The notes: a model not told the origin generated them from the letters alone. DNA of 64,000 nucleotides from Puniceibacterium sediminis (GCF_900188035.1 NZ_FZNN01000012.1:98974-162973), one strand, 5' to 3'. Numbered from the stretch's first letter, positions 1 through 9,166 are shown. Program-made: numbers and translations.

Positions 1-2210
1 TCGTTGCCAGGGAACCACGGATAGGGCCGTGCATCCCAAGCCCAGACAAAGGCACGGGACATGTCGATCATGCGGCCATCATAGACGCCGGATTCCGGGT
101 TGTTCGCCGGATCGTTCCAGTAGCCGTGCACCGCGCGCAGATACTGGCGCTGGATCAACTCGTCCCGCAGCCCGTTGCTGAACTTTGGCAGGGTTGATTC
201 CGAGGATTTCGCGTCGATGAACTTGTTCGGCTGGTTGGTGGCCTTGTTGACAGCAGCGCACCCCAGTTCGGTAAACCAGACCGGTTTCGACCCCGGGATC
301 CAGCTGGTGGGTTGGGCCTGACGCAGCCCGCCCAACCGTTCGTGATGGGGCTGGGACCACCAGTTGCGGATGTCCTTGTAGCGGAACACCCATGGTTCGC
401 CATAAGCGCCATCGGTGATCGGTGCGCGGTTCTGTGCCTCTTCGTCGGCGGGCGAAGGATAGTACCAGTCGTACCCCTGACCACCCGCCACATTGGCGCG
501 CAGATAGTCGAGGTTATAGATTGCCCCGGCCCCTGCATCGGCATGTTCGTCGCCGTCCCGCCAGTCCGACAGAGGCATGTAGTTGTCGATGCCGATGAAA
601 TCGATTTCATCGTCGCTCCAGAGCGGATCGAGGTGAAAAAACACATCGTCGCTGCCGTCCTGCGGCTGATGGCCAAAGTATTCCGACCAGTCGGCGGCAT
701 AGCCAAGCTTGACGTCCGGCCCCAGCAAAAGGCGGACTTCGGCCGTCAGGGCGCGCAGGGCTGCGACTGCCGGATAGCCCGCATGGTCGCGGATCTGGGT
801 CAGGCCACGCATTTCCGAGCCGATGCAAAAGGCATCAACCCCGCCGGCCGCCGCGCACAGGGCAGCATTGTGCAGCACGAAGCGGCTGTAGGACCAGTCA
901 TCGGGCCCAGAGTATGTGACGGTGCCATCGCCCACGGTAAAATCCGCCGCAGTGACGTTGCCGAAAAAATCCGCGACCTCGGCCTGCGCTGCGGTTGTGC
1001 TGTCAGACGACCCGGCGCGCCCCGGCGCGATGTCGAGCGTGATGCGTCCGCGCCATGGCAAGGCAGACTGATCGGCGGCATCGGAATAGGGATCCGGCAG
1101 GCCGTTGCCCACCAGCTGGTCCATCAGGATGAAGGGATAGAACATCACCGACAGGCCGTCTGCGTTCATCCTGCGGATCGACTGGATGACCGACCCGTCT
1201 GCGGGCGTACCGCCATAGATCGGGCGTCCTGCTTCCTGCGGCACCAGTGTGGCCGCGCTCCGGTTCAACCCTGAAACCTGCCATGGCATGTCCCTCGCGT
1301 CGAATTCGGATTGTTCGACCTTTGGCACGATCTCGCACCGGCCACAGCGCAGGTCCGACCCGAACCAGCTGACGACCAGCGACACCGCCTTGCAGTTGGG
1401 CAATTCGTCTTCGAGCGATTTGAGCGATGTGTTGAAGTCCGGCTGAGCCGAGGGAGAATTGACGTTCTGGACCCCATAGTTGCCGCTGCCGTAGCGCAGG
1501 AACTGCGGCGATGTGGACAGAGCGTATTCACCCGTTCCGGGGATCATCGCGACGCCCTGAATCGCCAGCGGCACATCGTCGGCATCGCCCAATTCGGGTC
1601 GGGTGACTTCGAAATTGAACTGCGGGACGCGGTTGCCGAAAGCGGTCAACACCAGATCCTCGATCACCACATAGGCGGTGCCGCGATAGGCGGGCACCTG
1701 GCCCACGCCTTCGACCGCCTCGATACGCGGATCGGGCAGCTGATCGGCGCTGCCGGAATAGACCCGCATGTTCAGATCCTTTAGCGGCAGCTCGACCCCA
1801 TCGGCCCAGACGCGGTTGACGCCGGTGATTTCGCCTTCACACAAGGCGAGCGCGAGGCTGACCTTGTAGCTGAAGCTCTTGACCTTCGGCTGAGGCGCGC
1901 CGCCCTTTCCGCCACCGCTTTTCTTGACGATCTCGGAAAACTCGGTGGCCCAGATCACATGTCCCCCGACCCGCATACGGCCATAGACCTGTGCAATCGG
2001 CGCACCTTCGCCCGCGCCGGTCAGACGAAACCGGTCGACCCGGCCAGTTTCGACCGTTTCGGCCCCCTGCCCCATAAGCCGCTGATCCAGCGCACGACCC
2101 AAGGTGGCACCGGCAAAGCGCCCGATGGCCGCCGCCGACAGCCCCATGACAGACCCGCCGATGGAACCGCCGATGGCCGCCCCGGCCACGGAAAGAACAA
2201 GTGTTGCCAT
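1..2210 (-). CDS. GTA baseplate/host-specificity protein (RcGTA g15 homologue), C-terminal part outside window
   Basis: Last and largest gene of the GTA cluster. The frame is open from an ATG at 2208-2210 to the left edge, giving about 736 N-terminal residues of a family usually near 1300. The N-terminus (MATLVLSVAGAAIGG) is a hydrophobic Gly/Ala-rich stretch typical of g15/gpJ-like proteins. At the window edge the frame reads FVWAWDARPYPWFP, as in the GTA TIM-barrel-like domain. In RcGTA this protein forms the tail-tip megatron that contacts the cell envelope. The start lies 3 bases after the stop of the upstream peptidase gene, fitting translational coupling. Partial only because of the window edge; no frame damage seen. 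Confidence 0.9.
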   Translation of the reverse strand, partial: MATLVLSVAGAAIGGSIGGSVMGLSAAAIGRFAGATLGRALDQRLMGQGAETVETGRVDRFRLTGAGEGAPIAQVYGRMRVGGHVIWATEFSEIVKKSGGGKGGAPQPKVKSFSYKVSLALALCEGEITGVNRVWADGVELPLKDLNMRVYSGSADQLPDPRIEAVEGVGQVPAYRGTAYVVIEDLVLTAFGNRVPQFNFEVTRPELGDADDVPLAIQGVAMIPGTGEYALSTSPQFLRYGSGNYGVQNVNSPSAQPDFNTSLKSLEDELPNCKAVSLVVSWFGSDLRCGRCEIVPKVEQSEFDARDMPWQVSGLNRSAATLVPQEAGRPIYGGTPADGSVIQSIRRMNADGLSVMFYPFILMDQLVGNGLPDPYSDAADQSALPWRGRITLDIAPGRAGSSDSTTAAQAEVADFFGNVTAADFTVGDGTVTYSGPDDWSYSRFVLHNAALCAAAGGVDAFCIGSEMRGLTQIRDHAGYPAVAALRALTAEVRLLLGPDVKLGYAADWSEYFGHQPQDGSDDVFFHLDPLWSDDEIDFIGIDNYMPLSDWRDGDEHADAGAGAIYNLDYLRANVAGGQGYDWYYPSPADEEAQNRAPITDGAYGEPWVFRYKDIRNWWSQPHHERLGGLRQAQPTSWIPGSKPVWFTELGCAAVNKATNQPNKFIDAKSSESTLPKFSNGLRDELIQRQYLRAVHGYWNDPANNPESGVYDGRMIDMSRAFVWAWDARPYPWFPGN

Positions 2211-2213
2211 CAG

Positions 2214-2654
2214 TCAGACCTCCTGCGGAAAGGCAAAGCGCGCCACGATGCGTCTTTGCCAGGGAGCGCTAAGCGCGCTTTCGATTACGCCATGCCCGGA
2301 ATAGGCATGGATAAAGGCAGCTTGGGCACCGATGCGCGACTGCAGGCCAAGGTGTTTGGCGACCGAACCGTCGCGCATCCGAAACAGCAGCACATCGCCC
2401 TCTGCGGCCTGCGCCAGCGGTTTGGGCGTAAAGTGCCGGTGCCCCGCGCGCAAAAGCGCCTCGTCACCCTGCGGTTCGGACCAGTCCATGGAATAGGCCG
2501 GGATCGGTTCGGGTTCGCAGCCGTAAAGTTCGCGCCAGATCCCGCGCAGTAGACCAAGGCAATCACATCCCGCGCCACGGCAAGAGGCCTGATGCACGTA
2601 AGGCGTGCCGATCCAGCTACGAGCCCGGGTGATGATGCGTTCGCCCGCCGTCAT
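2214..2654 (-). CDS. GTA NlpC/P60 family cell-wall peptidase (RcGTA g14 homologue)
   Basis: A 146-residue tail-associated peptidase expected to cut peptidoglycan peptide crosslinks so that DNA can pass. The NlpC/P60 pattern is visible: GAGCDCLGLLRG carries the catalytic Cys near residue 30, and a His follows in GHRHF or AKHLG in the C-terminal half. Length fits the GTA family (about 150). Its start overlaps the stop of the upstream g13 homologue by 4 bases, and g15 follows 3 bases later. Assignment rests on motif plus fixed gene order. Confidence 0.92.
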   Translation of the reverse strand: MTAGERIITRARSWIGTPYVHQASCRGAGCDCLGLLRGIWRELYGCEPEPIPAYSMDWSEPQGDEALLRAGHRHFTPKPLAQAAEGDVLLFRMRDGSVAKHLGLQSRIGAQAAFIHAYSGHGVIESALSAPWQRRIVARFAFPQEV

Positions 2655-3535
2655 CTGCGGCTGCCGCTGTCGGTGGCGCTGACACGACTGGGGGTAGCCA
2701 TCTGCCAGTCATCTTCGGGAAGATCCGGAAAGCCTTGGAAATTCAAAACATTGTGGAATTTTTTTCGGCAGGTATCGAACCGTTTGTCGCAGCCGGCTTC
2801 CAACCGTACGAGATCGCCTGCCACAAGATCGGCACGCAGCGGTTCCCAGAGTTCGATACGGCGCTGGCCGTCTTTGACGTGGTCCCGCTTGATCGGGCTG
2901 CTCAGCCCCTGGGCGGTACCGCTTTGCACCATAACGCGCCCACGCAGGAACCAGTCTGGCGAAAATTCTTCGAGCAGATCAAAGATCAGCGTGGTCTTGC
3001 CCTCGACCGCCACGACAGCACCCGCATGAAAATATCCAGGGTCGGCCAAATCCAGACCGCAGGAGGAATCGCCCAGAACAGCGGTGCAGGGTTTCTGGAA
3101 AACCCGGCCATTGGGACGGTTGAGGGCCTCGGATAGACCGCGCAGTTCCGCCTGAAACGCGCCGCCAGAGCGGCGGATTTCACCAATCGTGCCGCGAAAC
3201 TGGATCTCGCGTTGCGCCACGTCCGCCCAGTTGACCAGCCAGGCGACCACCTCGGCGTTGTCATATCGCCCGGCAGCAATGTCTGCCTCGGTGATGGCAT
3301 CGGCGCACAGGGCACCCATGGCTTCGGTATTGTCCACCGACAGGCCTGTGCCCTGCTCAAGCGCCATGGCCGAGAGGCCCGTATCCGCGCGAAAGGTCAG
3401 CCCGTCGAAGGCCAGATCGACGTCGTGATCGGTAAAGCCGAACTTTGCCCCGTCGGTGCGAGATACCGACCAAGCGCGCGCGACCGTGGTCAGACCACTG
3501 GCAAGATGTGCCGCGAATTCAGGTGAAAGCGCCAT
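2651..3535 (-). CDS. GTA hub protein, DUF2163 family (RcGTA g13 homologue)
   Basis: A 294-residue DUF2163/phage-BR0599-type protein, a structural component of the tail hub. The C-terminal part holds the Cys pattern seen in this family (SSCGLDL in the middle, then GCDKRFDTCRKKF and NFQGFP near the end). Start and the preceding stop share one base (TGATG) with the g12 homologue, and the 3' end overlaps g14 by 4 bases, so the tail genes appear translationally coupled. The family assignment is from motif and synteny; no enzymatic role is implied. Confidence 0.92.
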   Translation of the reverse strand: MALSPEFAAHLASGLTTVARAWSVSRTDGAKFGFTDHDVDLAFDGLTFRADTGLSAMALEQGTGLSVDNTEAMGALCADAITEADIAAGRYDNAEVVAWLVNWADVAQREIQFRGTIGEIRRSGGAFQAELRGLSEALNRPNGRVFQKPCTAVLGDSSCGLDLADPGYFHAGAVVAVEGKTTLIFDLLEEFSPDWFLRGRVMVQSGTAQGLSSPIKRDHVKDGQRRIELWEPLRADLVAGDLVRLEAGCDKRFDTCRKKFHNVLNFQGFPDLPEDDWQMATPSRVSATDSGSRR

Positions 3536-4167
3536 CAGATCCGCACCTCGACCACCGGCACATCCGGCACCTCGCCAGCCTGAAAGCTGGCCACGCTGGT
3601 CAGGATCCGATCAGCATCGAACCGCACGGGCACGTCGAATTCATAGCCTGCGCTGATTTCGGCACCGAACTGCGGCGGTACAGTAAAAGTGACGACACCC
3701 GACGCGGGATCGACGGTGAAATCCGTACCTTCAGTCTGAGCAAGCCCCTGAATGGCGGTTCGCACTGTCCCGGCGACCGGCTTTTTGATCGGGCGTTCAT
3801 AGCTGCTGGCCCCCGACTGGTAGGTCTTGGTCAGTTGAAAACTGGAGGTGGCACCATCGCCGATGGCGATAATCTGGTCGTCAGGGCTCGGCGTGGAGGA
3901 GGGTACGCAGGATTTATAATCCGCCCAGTCCTTCCAGCGAAAACCGAAGAGTTGCCCGCGTCGTGCCTCGAAAAAGGCAGTCAGCATCGCGATATCGTCA
4001 AGGGATCGCAGGCCCATTCCGGCGTCGTAGCGGCGGCGGGAATGCGCCCAGGGCGTGTTGCGTTCCTCGTGCCCGCTGGCGAGCGTTACGACGTCAGTAC
4101 GCCGCTCGGGTCCACCGACAGACCCAAAGCTGAGGGTTGCCGGAAATCGTATCTCGTGAAAGCTCAT
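3535..4167 (-). CDS. GTA distal tail protein, DUF2460 family (RcGTA g12 homologue)
   Basis: A 210-residue distal tail protein of the DUF2460/TIGR02217 family. It starts at MSFHEIRFP, the usual N-terminus, rather than at an in-frame ATG 33 bases upstream that would overlap g11 further. Typical segments are FPATLSFGSVGGPER near the N-terminus and FRWKDWADYKS near mid-protein. It lies between the tape-measure gene and the hub gene, as in other GTAs. In the particle it links the tail tube to the baseplate hub. Confidence 0.92.
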   Translation of the reverse strand: MSFHEIRFPATLSFGSVGGPERRTDVVTLASGHEERNTPWAHSRRRYDAGMGLRSLDDIAMLTAFFEARRGQLFGFRWKDWADYKSCVPSSTPSPDDQIIAIGDGATSSFQLTKTYQSGASSYERPIKKPVAGTVRTAIQGLAQTEGTDFTVDPASGVVTFTVPPQFGAEISAGYEFDVPVRFDADRILTSVASFQAGEVPDVPVVEVRI

Positions 4168-4180
4168 TTGAAGCACTCCC

Positions 4181-4834
4181 TTAGCGATTGCGCTGGCCAC
4201 GGCCCAAAGCGCGACCCATCTGGGCGGCGATCTGGCTCTGACTGCGCTTGAAACCCTGCGCGTCCGGGGTCGAGATGTTCATCACCACCGTGACAGGCGC
4301 ACTGCCGCCCCCGGCGCGGACGCCCAGCTTGCCATCCGGGCCGCGCGCCAAGGGCATGATCGCCTCGGGTCCCGCCTCGCCCATCAGGCCCATGCCGCCG
4401 CGCATGGGAAAATGCGTCGCACCCGACACGACACCGCCGGTCGCAAATGGCATCACCCGGCCTTGGGAAAAGCTCGCGCCATTCGCAAAAGGCGACAGGC
4501 CCCCGGCAAGACTGCCCAGACCCGCTGTAATCATGCCGCTGAAGTGATCCGTCACCGGTTTCACGGCAGCCCGATAGGCGGCCGTGATCATGCCATTGGC
4601 AACGGTCTGCAAAGCACCGGACAGCTTCATCCCGTCCAGCACGACACCGTCGATTGCCTTGGAAAGGCCACGGCTCAGCGTTGTCTCAAATCGACCAGCG
4701 CTGCGGCCCGTATCCGCAAAGGTCTGGTGTATCCGGATCATTTCGGCGTTGAACCCCGCCGCCATGCCGCCTGCCCCCTGTAGCGAGGTTTCCAGGGCAT
4801 CCAGCTGCTCTTCCAACGTCTCTCTATCACTCAT
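4181..4834 (-). CDS. GTA tail tape measure protein (RcGTA g11 homologue)
   Basis: A 217-residue short tape measure protein. Phage versions are usually far longer; this length matches the short GTA form (about 220), consistent with the short GTA tail. The N-terminal third looks helical (ETLEEQLDALETSLQGAGG), the middle is Gly/Ala-rich, and the C-terminus contains MPLARGPDGKLGVRAGGG. Start chosen at MSDRETLEEQ, which overlaps the upstream g10.1 stop by 8 bases; the longer in-frame start is inside that gene and unlikely. Confidence 0.9.
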   Translation of the reverse strand: MSDRETLEEQLDALETSLQGAGGMAAGFNAEMIRIHQTFADTGRSAGRFETTLSRGLSKAIDGVVLDGMKLSGALQTVANGMITAAYRAAVKPVTDHFSGMITAGLGSLAGGLSPFANGASFSQGRVMPFATGGVVSGATHFPMRGGMGLMGEAGPEAIMPLARGPDGKLGVRAGGGSAPVTVVMNISTPDAQGFKRSQSQIAAQMGRALGRGQRNR

Positions 4835-5036
4835 CGTTCGATCCTCTTTTGTCCGGGTAAGCGGCGGCCAGTTCTTCCAGCCGCGCCCGCCCCATGGGCT
4901 CAGAACCCGTGCTGTCACCCAGCAGCACCTGCAATTCCGCTGGCGTCAGCGCCCAGAACTGATCGGGTGTCAAACCGAGACCGCGCAGGCCCGCACGCAA
5001 CAATGCAGCCCAGTCAAAGGGCCGGGATTCAGCCAT
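4827..5036 (-). CDS. GTA tail assembly chaperone-like protein (RcGTA g10.1; Phage_TAC_6)
   Basis: A 69-residue protein of the small family found between g10 and g11 in GTAs (formerly DUF2376). It reads PFDWAALLRAGLRGLGL then TPDQFWALTPAELQVLLG, the usual DxFWxLTPxEL core. It overlaps g10 upstream by 8 bases and g11 downstream by 8 bases. The likely role is in tail assembly together with g10, by analogy with phage TAC pairs that act on the tape measure. In some phages the pair is made by frameshift; here the two are separate, overlapping ORFs. Confidence 0.88.
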   Translation of the reverse strand: MAESRPFDWAALLRAGLRGLGLTPDQFWALTPAELQVLLGDSTGSEPMGRARLEELAAAYPDKRGSNDE

Positions 5037-5361
5037 TTCCGGCTGCTTCTGTTGGCAACATGAACGCTCGGGCCAGCAACTCCGCGGCCCCCCGCGCCGC
5101 CGCCATCGGCCCGCCTTCGATCTCTGCTGCCATCAGGTCGGCAGCGCGGCCCTGCCAGCCGCCGCCCCTCAGGCCCGCCACAATCAGCGCCAGGACATCA
5201 CGCGTTGTGAAATTTCCGGCCTCAAACCGCTCGACCAGAGCCACGAGTGACTTGCTTTCCAGCCCGGCCTCAAGCTCGGCCAACGCCCCGAGGGTCAGCC
5301 GCATGACATGCGGGGTCCCGTCAATGACAATCCCCACCTCTCCCCTCCATGGATTGGCCAT
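5029..5361 (-). CDS. GTA tail assembly chaperone (RcGTA g10; Phage_TAC_11)
   Basis: A 110-residue GTA-family protein beginning MANPWRGEVGI, with the family segment LTLGALAELEAGLES followed by GRFEAG-like and DVLALIVAGLRGGG. It lies 3 bases after the major tail protein gene and overlaps g10.1 by 8 bases. Its position between tail tube and tape-measure genes matches the tail assembly chaperone slot of siphophages. No catalytic motif is expected or seen. Confidence 0.9.
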   Translation of the reverse strand: MANPWRGEVGIVIDGTPHVMRLTLGALAELEAGLESKSLVALVERFEAGNFTTRDVLALIVAGLRGGGWQGRAADLMAAEIEGGPMAAARGAAELLARAFMLPTEAAGNG

Positions 5362-5364
5362 GGC

Positions 5365-5781
5365 TCAGACCACCGCTACAAAGCTGAGGCTACCGGCCGA
5401 TGCGAGCGACATCTCATAAGTCGCCTCGCCGTTGTGCGACCCGGCATATTCCAGGCTTGTCACCTGAAATGCACCCTCGACGACGCCGAAATCCGGGATC
5501 ACGACCTGAAAATTCGGAGTTTCGCCATCAAAGAAGATCTGCCGGGCGCGTTCGTCCGTGCTCGCATCCTTGAAAACACCCGAACCCGAGATGGCGGCCG
5601 TCTTGACCCCGGCTCCGGCGAGCAGTTCGCGCCAGCCTCCCTGGCTTTCCAATGATGTCACATCCACCGTATCGGCGTTGAAACTCACCCGCGTCGCCCG
5701 CAGGCCGGCGATTGTCTGGAACTGACCGTTACCGGTCAGATCCACCTTGATCAGAAGATCCTTGCCATTCTGGGCACCCAT
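5365..5781 (-). CDS. GTA major tail tube protein (RcGTA g9 homologue)
   Basis: A 138-residue major tail (TP901-1-like) protein. It reads MGAQNGKDLLIKVDL at the N-terminus, then TVDVTSLESQGGWREL, the conserved DVTS...W segment, and SGSGVFKDAST. Start chosen at MGAQNGKDL; a second in-frame ATG 9 bases upstream is possible. About 78 bases separate it from the g8 homologue, one of the few gaps in the cluster, so it may have its own ribosome binding site for high-level translation of the tube subunit. Confidence 0.92.
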   Translation of the reverse strand: MGAQNGKDLLIKVDLTGNGQFQTIAGLRATRVSFNADTVDVTSLESQGGWRELLAGAGVKTAAISGSGVFKDASTDERARQIFFDGETPNFQVVIPDFGVVEGAFQVTSLEYAGSHNGEATYEMSLASAGSLSFVAVV

Positions 5782-5859
5782 ATCCGTCACTCCTTTTTAC
5801 TGAATTGGTTGGCCGGGGCTCACCCCGCCATCTATGCAAGAACGTTCCGACGCCGCCGA

Positions 5860-6267
5860 TCACGCATCTTCGACACGTGCGCGAAAGGTCATTTCGACAC
5901 GGCGCAATCCGCCGCTTTGCCTTCGTGCCTGTGCGCGCGAAAAACGCATGCTGACCAGTCGCCCCCGGGAAAGCGTCAAATCAGCGTCATGAAGCGCATC
6001 GCTGATTGCCACCCCGACCTCTTTGGCCGCGTGGAAACCTGACTGATCAGTGACCACCGCAACAATCAGGTCGTGCCACGCACCACTGCCGGACACATCA
6101 GAGGCGTCGCGCACCTTTTCCGATCCCAAGGTCACGTAAAGCGCTGGCAACTCACCCGATGGAAACGAGTCAAAGATATTGCTGCCCACCTGAGCGTAGA
6201 CAGCGACGTCGGCGAGCAGATGTTGATAGACTGCCGCCTGCAATGCTGCTGAATTCGCATAACTCAT
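5860..6267 (-). CDS. GTA tail terminator, DUF3168 family (RcGTA g8 homologue)
   Basis: A 135-residue DUF3168 protein, expected to cap the tail tube and join it to the head. The typical segments are ALQAAVYQHLLAD at the N-terminus, PALYVTLGSE in the middle and ISDALHDADLTLSRGRLVSM near the C-terminus. Its ATG overlaps the TGA of the upstream g7 homologue by 4 bases. Gene order and family both support the call. Confidence 0.92.
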   Translation of the reverse strand: MSYANSAALQAAVYQHLLADVAVYAQVGSNIFDSFPSGELPALYVTLGSEKVRDASDVSGSGAWHDLIVAVVTDQSGFHAAKEVGVAISDALHDADLTLSRGRLVSMRFSRAQARRQSGGLRRVEMTFRARVEDA

Positions 6268-6602
6268 ACCGCCAGCTCCTCTTCCGCAAGGCAGGTCAGG
6301 TAACGGCCCCGGACATCGGCTTCGGTCACGGCCAGAATGCGAAACCTGCGTGCGCCCAAAAGCATGCGCTGCCCCGGAACGGGACGTTTAGACTGCCCGG
6401 GCGGCGCGTCCCGTACCGTGATCCGATAGCTCGCAGTGGACAGAGGGCCAGCCGCACCCGTCGTTTCACGGCCTGAACGCGGTTTCAGTTCACCCCAGAG
6501 CGTTCCCAGAACAATCCAGCTGGCAATCTGGCCACCCGCACCGTCCGATGCAGACACAGATGCTTCGAGCACCAGCCTGCGGTTCAGGTTCGGCGGCTTC
6601 AT
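6264..6602 (-). CDS. GTA head closure / head-tail adaptor (RcGTA g7 homologue)
   Basis: A 112-residue SPP1 gp16-like head closure protein (phage_H_T_join family). It reads MKPPNLNRRLVLE, then GTLWGELKPRSGRE and YRITVRDAPP, and ends in FRILAVTEADVRGRYL, a layout usual for this family. Start at MKPPNL gives a 4-base ATGA overlap with the stop of g6; an upstream in-frame ATG lies well inside g6. Sits between the connector and the tail terminator as expected. Confidence 0.9.
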   Translation of the reverse strand: MKPPNLNRRLVLEASVSASDGAGGQIASWIVLGTLWGELKPRSGRETTGAAGPLSTASYRITVRDAPPGQSKRPVPGQRMLLGARRFRILAVTEADVRGRYLTCLAEEELAV

Positions 6603-7237
6603 GAGCTGAACCCGATCCGCATCGGGCAATATCGCGCAATCAGACTGGTCACGCCAAACGGCATGCAGCCCTGGCTCAGCCCGACATCGTTGCGGTATTC
6701 GTCATAGTGCCCGGCCAGCATCAGCACCGCCTGAGCCATGTCCGCCGGAAGGTCCTGAAACGTTGGCGCGAGACCCCCGGAAAAACGGATCACAGCCATC
6801 CCGTCATTGGGAATCGTGGGAAAACAGCCAGAGCGCATTCGCAAGCATGGAACATGGGTATCAAGTTCGAGACGATAACGCATCGGATCCAAAATCTGCG
6901 ACGTGCCCTGCTCTGATATGATGTTCAACTGCTCCAGATCCGTATCCGGCAGGATCGGTCGACACAGGCTGACCTGACCCACCGCAAGCACCGGTGCCAC
7001 CGGCAGCGGCTGTCGGTCCACGCTGGCCCATTCTGTCAGGAGCAACTGAAAGCTACGCTGCAACAGTACCTTTCCGGTTCGCGCCTCGATTGCAGCCATT
7101 GCCGCGCGAAGGAATGAGGCCAGCAATTCATCCTGGGAACCATCTTCAGCAAAGCCTGTGCCCATCCGCATGTGCCGCTTCAATGCATCGACAGGCAGTG
7201 CCGCGTCGGGCAAAGAAGTCTCTTCAATTAACATCAT
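6599..7237 (-). CDS. GTA head-tail connector (RcGTA g6 homologue)
   Basis: A 212-residue head-tail connector protein of the gp6-like family. The N-terminus MMLIEETSLPDAALPVDALK is characteristic of GTA g6, followed by a helical segment ELLASFLRAAMAAIEARTGKV. Start chosen at tandem ATGs (7232-7237) preceded by GGAGA on the coding strand; the longer open frame upstream is mostly non-homologous. A gap of about 170 bases separates it from the capsid gene, which might hold a processing or partial termination site below the highly expressed capsid gene; this is inference. Confidence 0.9.
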   Translation of the reverse strand: MMLIEETSLPDAALPVDALKRHMRMGTGFAEDGSQDELLASFLRAAMAAIEARTGKVLLQRSFQLLLTEWASVDRQPLPVAPVLAVGQVSLCRPILPDTDLEQLNIISEQGTSQILDPMRYRLELDTHVPCLRMRSGCFPTIPNDGMAVIRFSGGLAPTFQDLPADMAQAVLMLAGHYDEYRNDVGLSQGCMPFGVTSLIARYCPMRIGFSS

Positions 7238-7410
7238 GATCTTTCTCCGCATACCTCTCAGGTCCCCCCCCGGAACCGGAGGAAAGGTGGGCGCGCACCA
7301 CTCACGTTGCTCGGACGGAGGGGAGCAGCTAGACAACGCAAGCTCTCTCACGGATGCGCGCCCCATGTGACCGGACCTTTCGGCCCGATCACATGTTCAG
7401 GCGATCAGGC

Positions 7411-8592
7411 TCAGGCTACGGCGCACCGCAGCAGCTTGATCGCGGCAAAGTCGCTGACATCCCCGCCCACACGCTTGGTCGCGTAGAACAGGACGTGCGG
7501 CTTTGCACTGAAGGGGTCGCGCAGAACACGCAGGTCGGGGCGTTCCGCGATGGTGTAGCCGACCGAGAAGTCTCCGAAGGCGATGGGGAAGCTGTTGCTT
7601 TCGATCTCTGGCATGTCTTCTGCGATCAGCACTGGGTAACCCAGCAGGCGCGCAGGCTCTCCGGCGCTGAACCCATCCGACCACAGGTGCCGCCCGTCAC
7701 CGTCCTTCAGCTTGCGCAGACTTCCGGCCGTCTTGGAGTTCATCACGAAACTCGCACCGGCGCGGTACTGTGCCCCGAGGCTATAGACGAGGTCGATGAT
7801 CGCATCGCCATCGCCGATGCCGCCCGCGGTGCCGGTGGGCACATAGCCCAGATTGCCCCACGTCCAGACGTCATTGTCAACCGTGGCGTGGCTCAAAAAA
7901 CCGCGGGGCTTGTCGATCCCATCGCCCGCCACAAAGGCTGCCGCTTCTGATCGCGCAAACTTGTCGGCAATCCGGCCCGCCAGCCAGGCCTCGATATCAA
8001 AGGCGGAATCATCCAGAAGACGCTGGCTTGCCTTCGGCAACGCATTGAGCTCGAACAGCGGGATCGAAATGCGCTCGATCTGAGGCGTCCCGGTTTCGGT
8101 GGTCGAAGAAGTCTCGTTCGCCCAGCCGGCACCGGCATCGTTGCGGTCGATCAACACATCAAAGGACGACGCTTCGACATTGACCACATTGGCAATTGCC
8201 CGGATTGATGCGGTTGACGCCAGCACTGATTTCACCGTCTCCGAGGTCGCCGGATCGACCAGATAGCCGCCGTCGCTGTTTACGGCGGTCGACATCGCCT
8301 TACTCTCGATCTCAAGGCCGCGCAGCCCGTCATCGTCACCCGAACGCAGATAGGCATTGAACGCCTTCTGGTGCGGTGCCGACACGTCGGCAGAGGAGGC
8401 CAGCGCAGGGCGGGCAGAACGGAGGGATTTTCGATCAAGCATGGTCAGTCGCTCTTCCTGTTGTTGAAGTCTTCCGTAAAGTTCGGTTTTCAAACCTTTG
8501 ATATCCCCGATAAGTCCCGTGATTGCGGCGCTTACCCGGGTGGCCGAGGACAGATCTTCCCCGGTCCGAGAATTGGTCTCGGCTGTTGTCAT
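7411..8592 (-). CDS. GTA major capsid protein, HK97 fold (RcGTA g5 homologue)
   Basis: A 393-residue phage major capsid protein. The N-terminal ~100 residues are helical and probably removed by the prohead protease. After them come ESKAMSTAVNSDGGYLVDP and RAIANVVNVEASSFDVLID, the standard HK97/GTA capsid segments, and the family end region RPDLRVLRDPFSAKPHVLFYATKRVGGDV. Start set at MTTAETNSRTGE, since the 20 residues upstream overlap the protease gene and do not look conserved. It lies 31 bases after the protease stop. Confidence 0.95.
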   Translation of the reverse strand: MTTAETNSRTGEDLSSATRVSAAITGLIGDIKGLKTELYGRLQQQEERLTMLDRKSLRSARPALASSADVSAPHQKAFNAYLRSGDDDGLRGLEIESKAMSTAVNSDGGYLVDPATSETVKSVLASTASIRAIANVVNVEASSFDVLIDRNDAGAGWANETSSTTETGTPQIERISIPLFELNALPKASQRLLDDSAFDIEAWLAGRIADKFARSEAAAFVAGDGIDKPRGFLSHATVDNDVWTWGNLGYVPTGTAGGIGDGDAIIDLVYSLGAQYRAGASFVMNSKTAGSLRKLKDGDGRHLWSDGFSAGEPARLLGYPVLIAEDMPEIESNSFPIAFGDFSVGYTIAERPDLRVLRDPFSAKPHVLFYATKRVGGDVSDFAAIKLLRCAVA

Positions 8593-8623
8593 CTCAGTGT
8601 TGTCCTTTGCTAAAAGGCTGGCG

Positions 8624-9166
8624 TCAGGTGCCGGCCATTTCCCGGCGCGCACCTTCGAGCGCGATCGCCAACTTGCACAGGGCGGCGTCGTTCAGGGTCT
8701 CCCCTTTGGATGCTACCCGGGCACTGGGAAGCATCGGGAAGGTCACCAGCGACACCTCCCAAAGCTCCAGTTCGGTCAAGAGCCGTTGGCCCTTGTCATT
8801 TTTCGCGGCCCGCACGGTCCGATACCCGATCGAAAGACCATCGATCGCCCCTGCCGCGATCAACGCCGCGGCCTCGCGGCCCTTTTCGACGCTGTCCAGC
8901 AGTCGACCTTTGACGTAAAGGCCGCGCGAATCTTCGTGTACCTCGTCCCAGATCCCGATCGGCTGAGCCGGATCGTGCTGCCAAAGCATCTTCACCGCCC
9001 GTCCTTCGCTCTTGAGCCGTTTCAGTGAAGAGAGATAAGCCCCAGCCGCCACAACGTCATTGCCCTGATCACAAGCACCGAACAGCGACGCGTAGCCTTC
9101 GATCTTAGTTCCCTCGATCACCGTCACCTCAGCGTCGAAGCGACAGAATTTGTGTTCCAGATCCAT
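8624..9166 (-). CDS. GTA prohead protease, HK97 family (RcGTA g4 homologue)
   Basis: A 180-residue prohead serine protease (U35/Caudo_protease family) that trims capsid protein during head maturation. The N-terminal segment IEGYASLFGACDQGNDVV, the catalytic His in LWQHDPAQPIG and the Ser in GAIDGLSIGYR are visible, followed by LELWEVSLVTFPMLPSA, a standard motif. It lies 31 bases upstream of the capsid gene and 73 bases after the g3.5 homologue. Confidence 0.94.
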   Translation of the reverse strand: MDLEHKFCRFDAEVTVIEGTKIEGYASLFGACDQGNDVVAAGAYLSSLKRLKSEGRAVKMLWQHDPAQPIGIWDEVHEDSRGLYVKGRLLDSVEKGREAAALIAAGAIDGLSIGYRTVRAAKNDKGQRLLTELELWEVSLVTFPMLPSARVASKGETLNDAALCKLAIALEGARREMAGT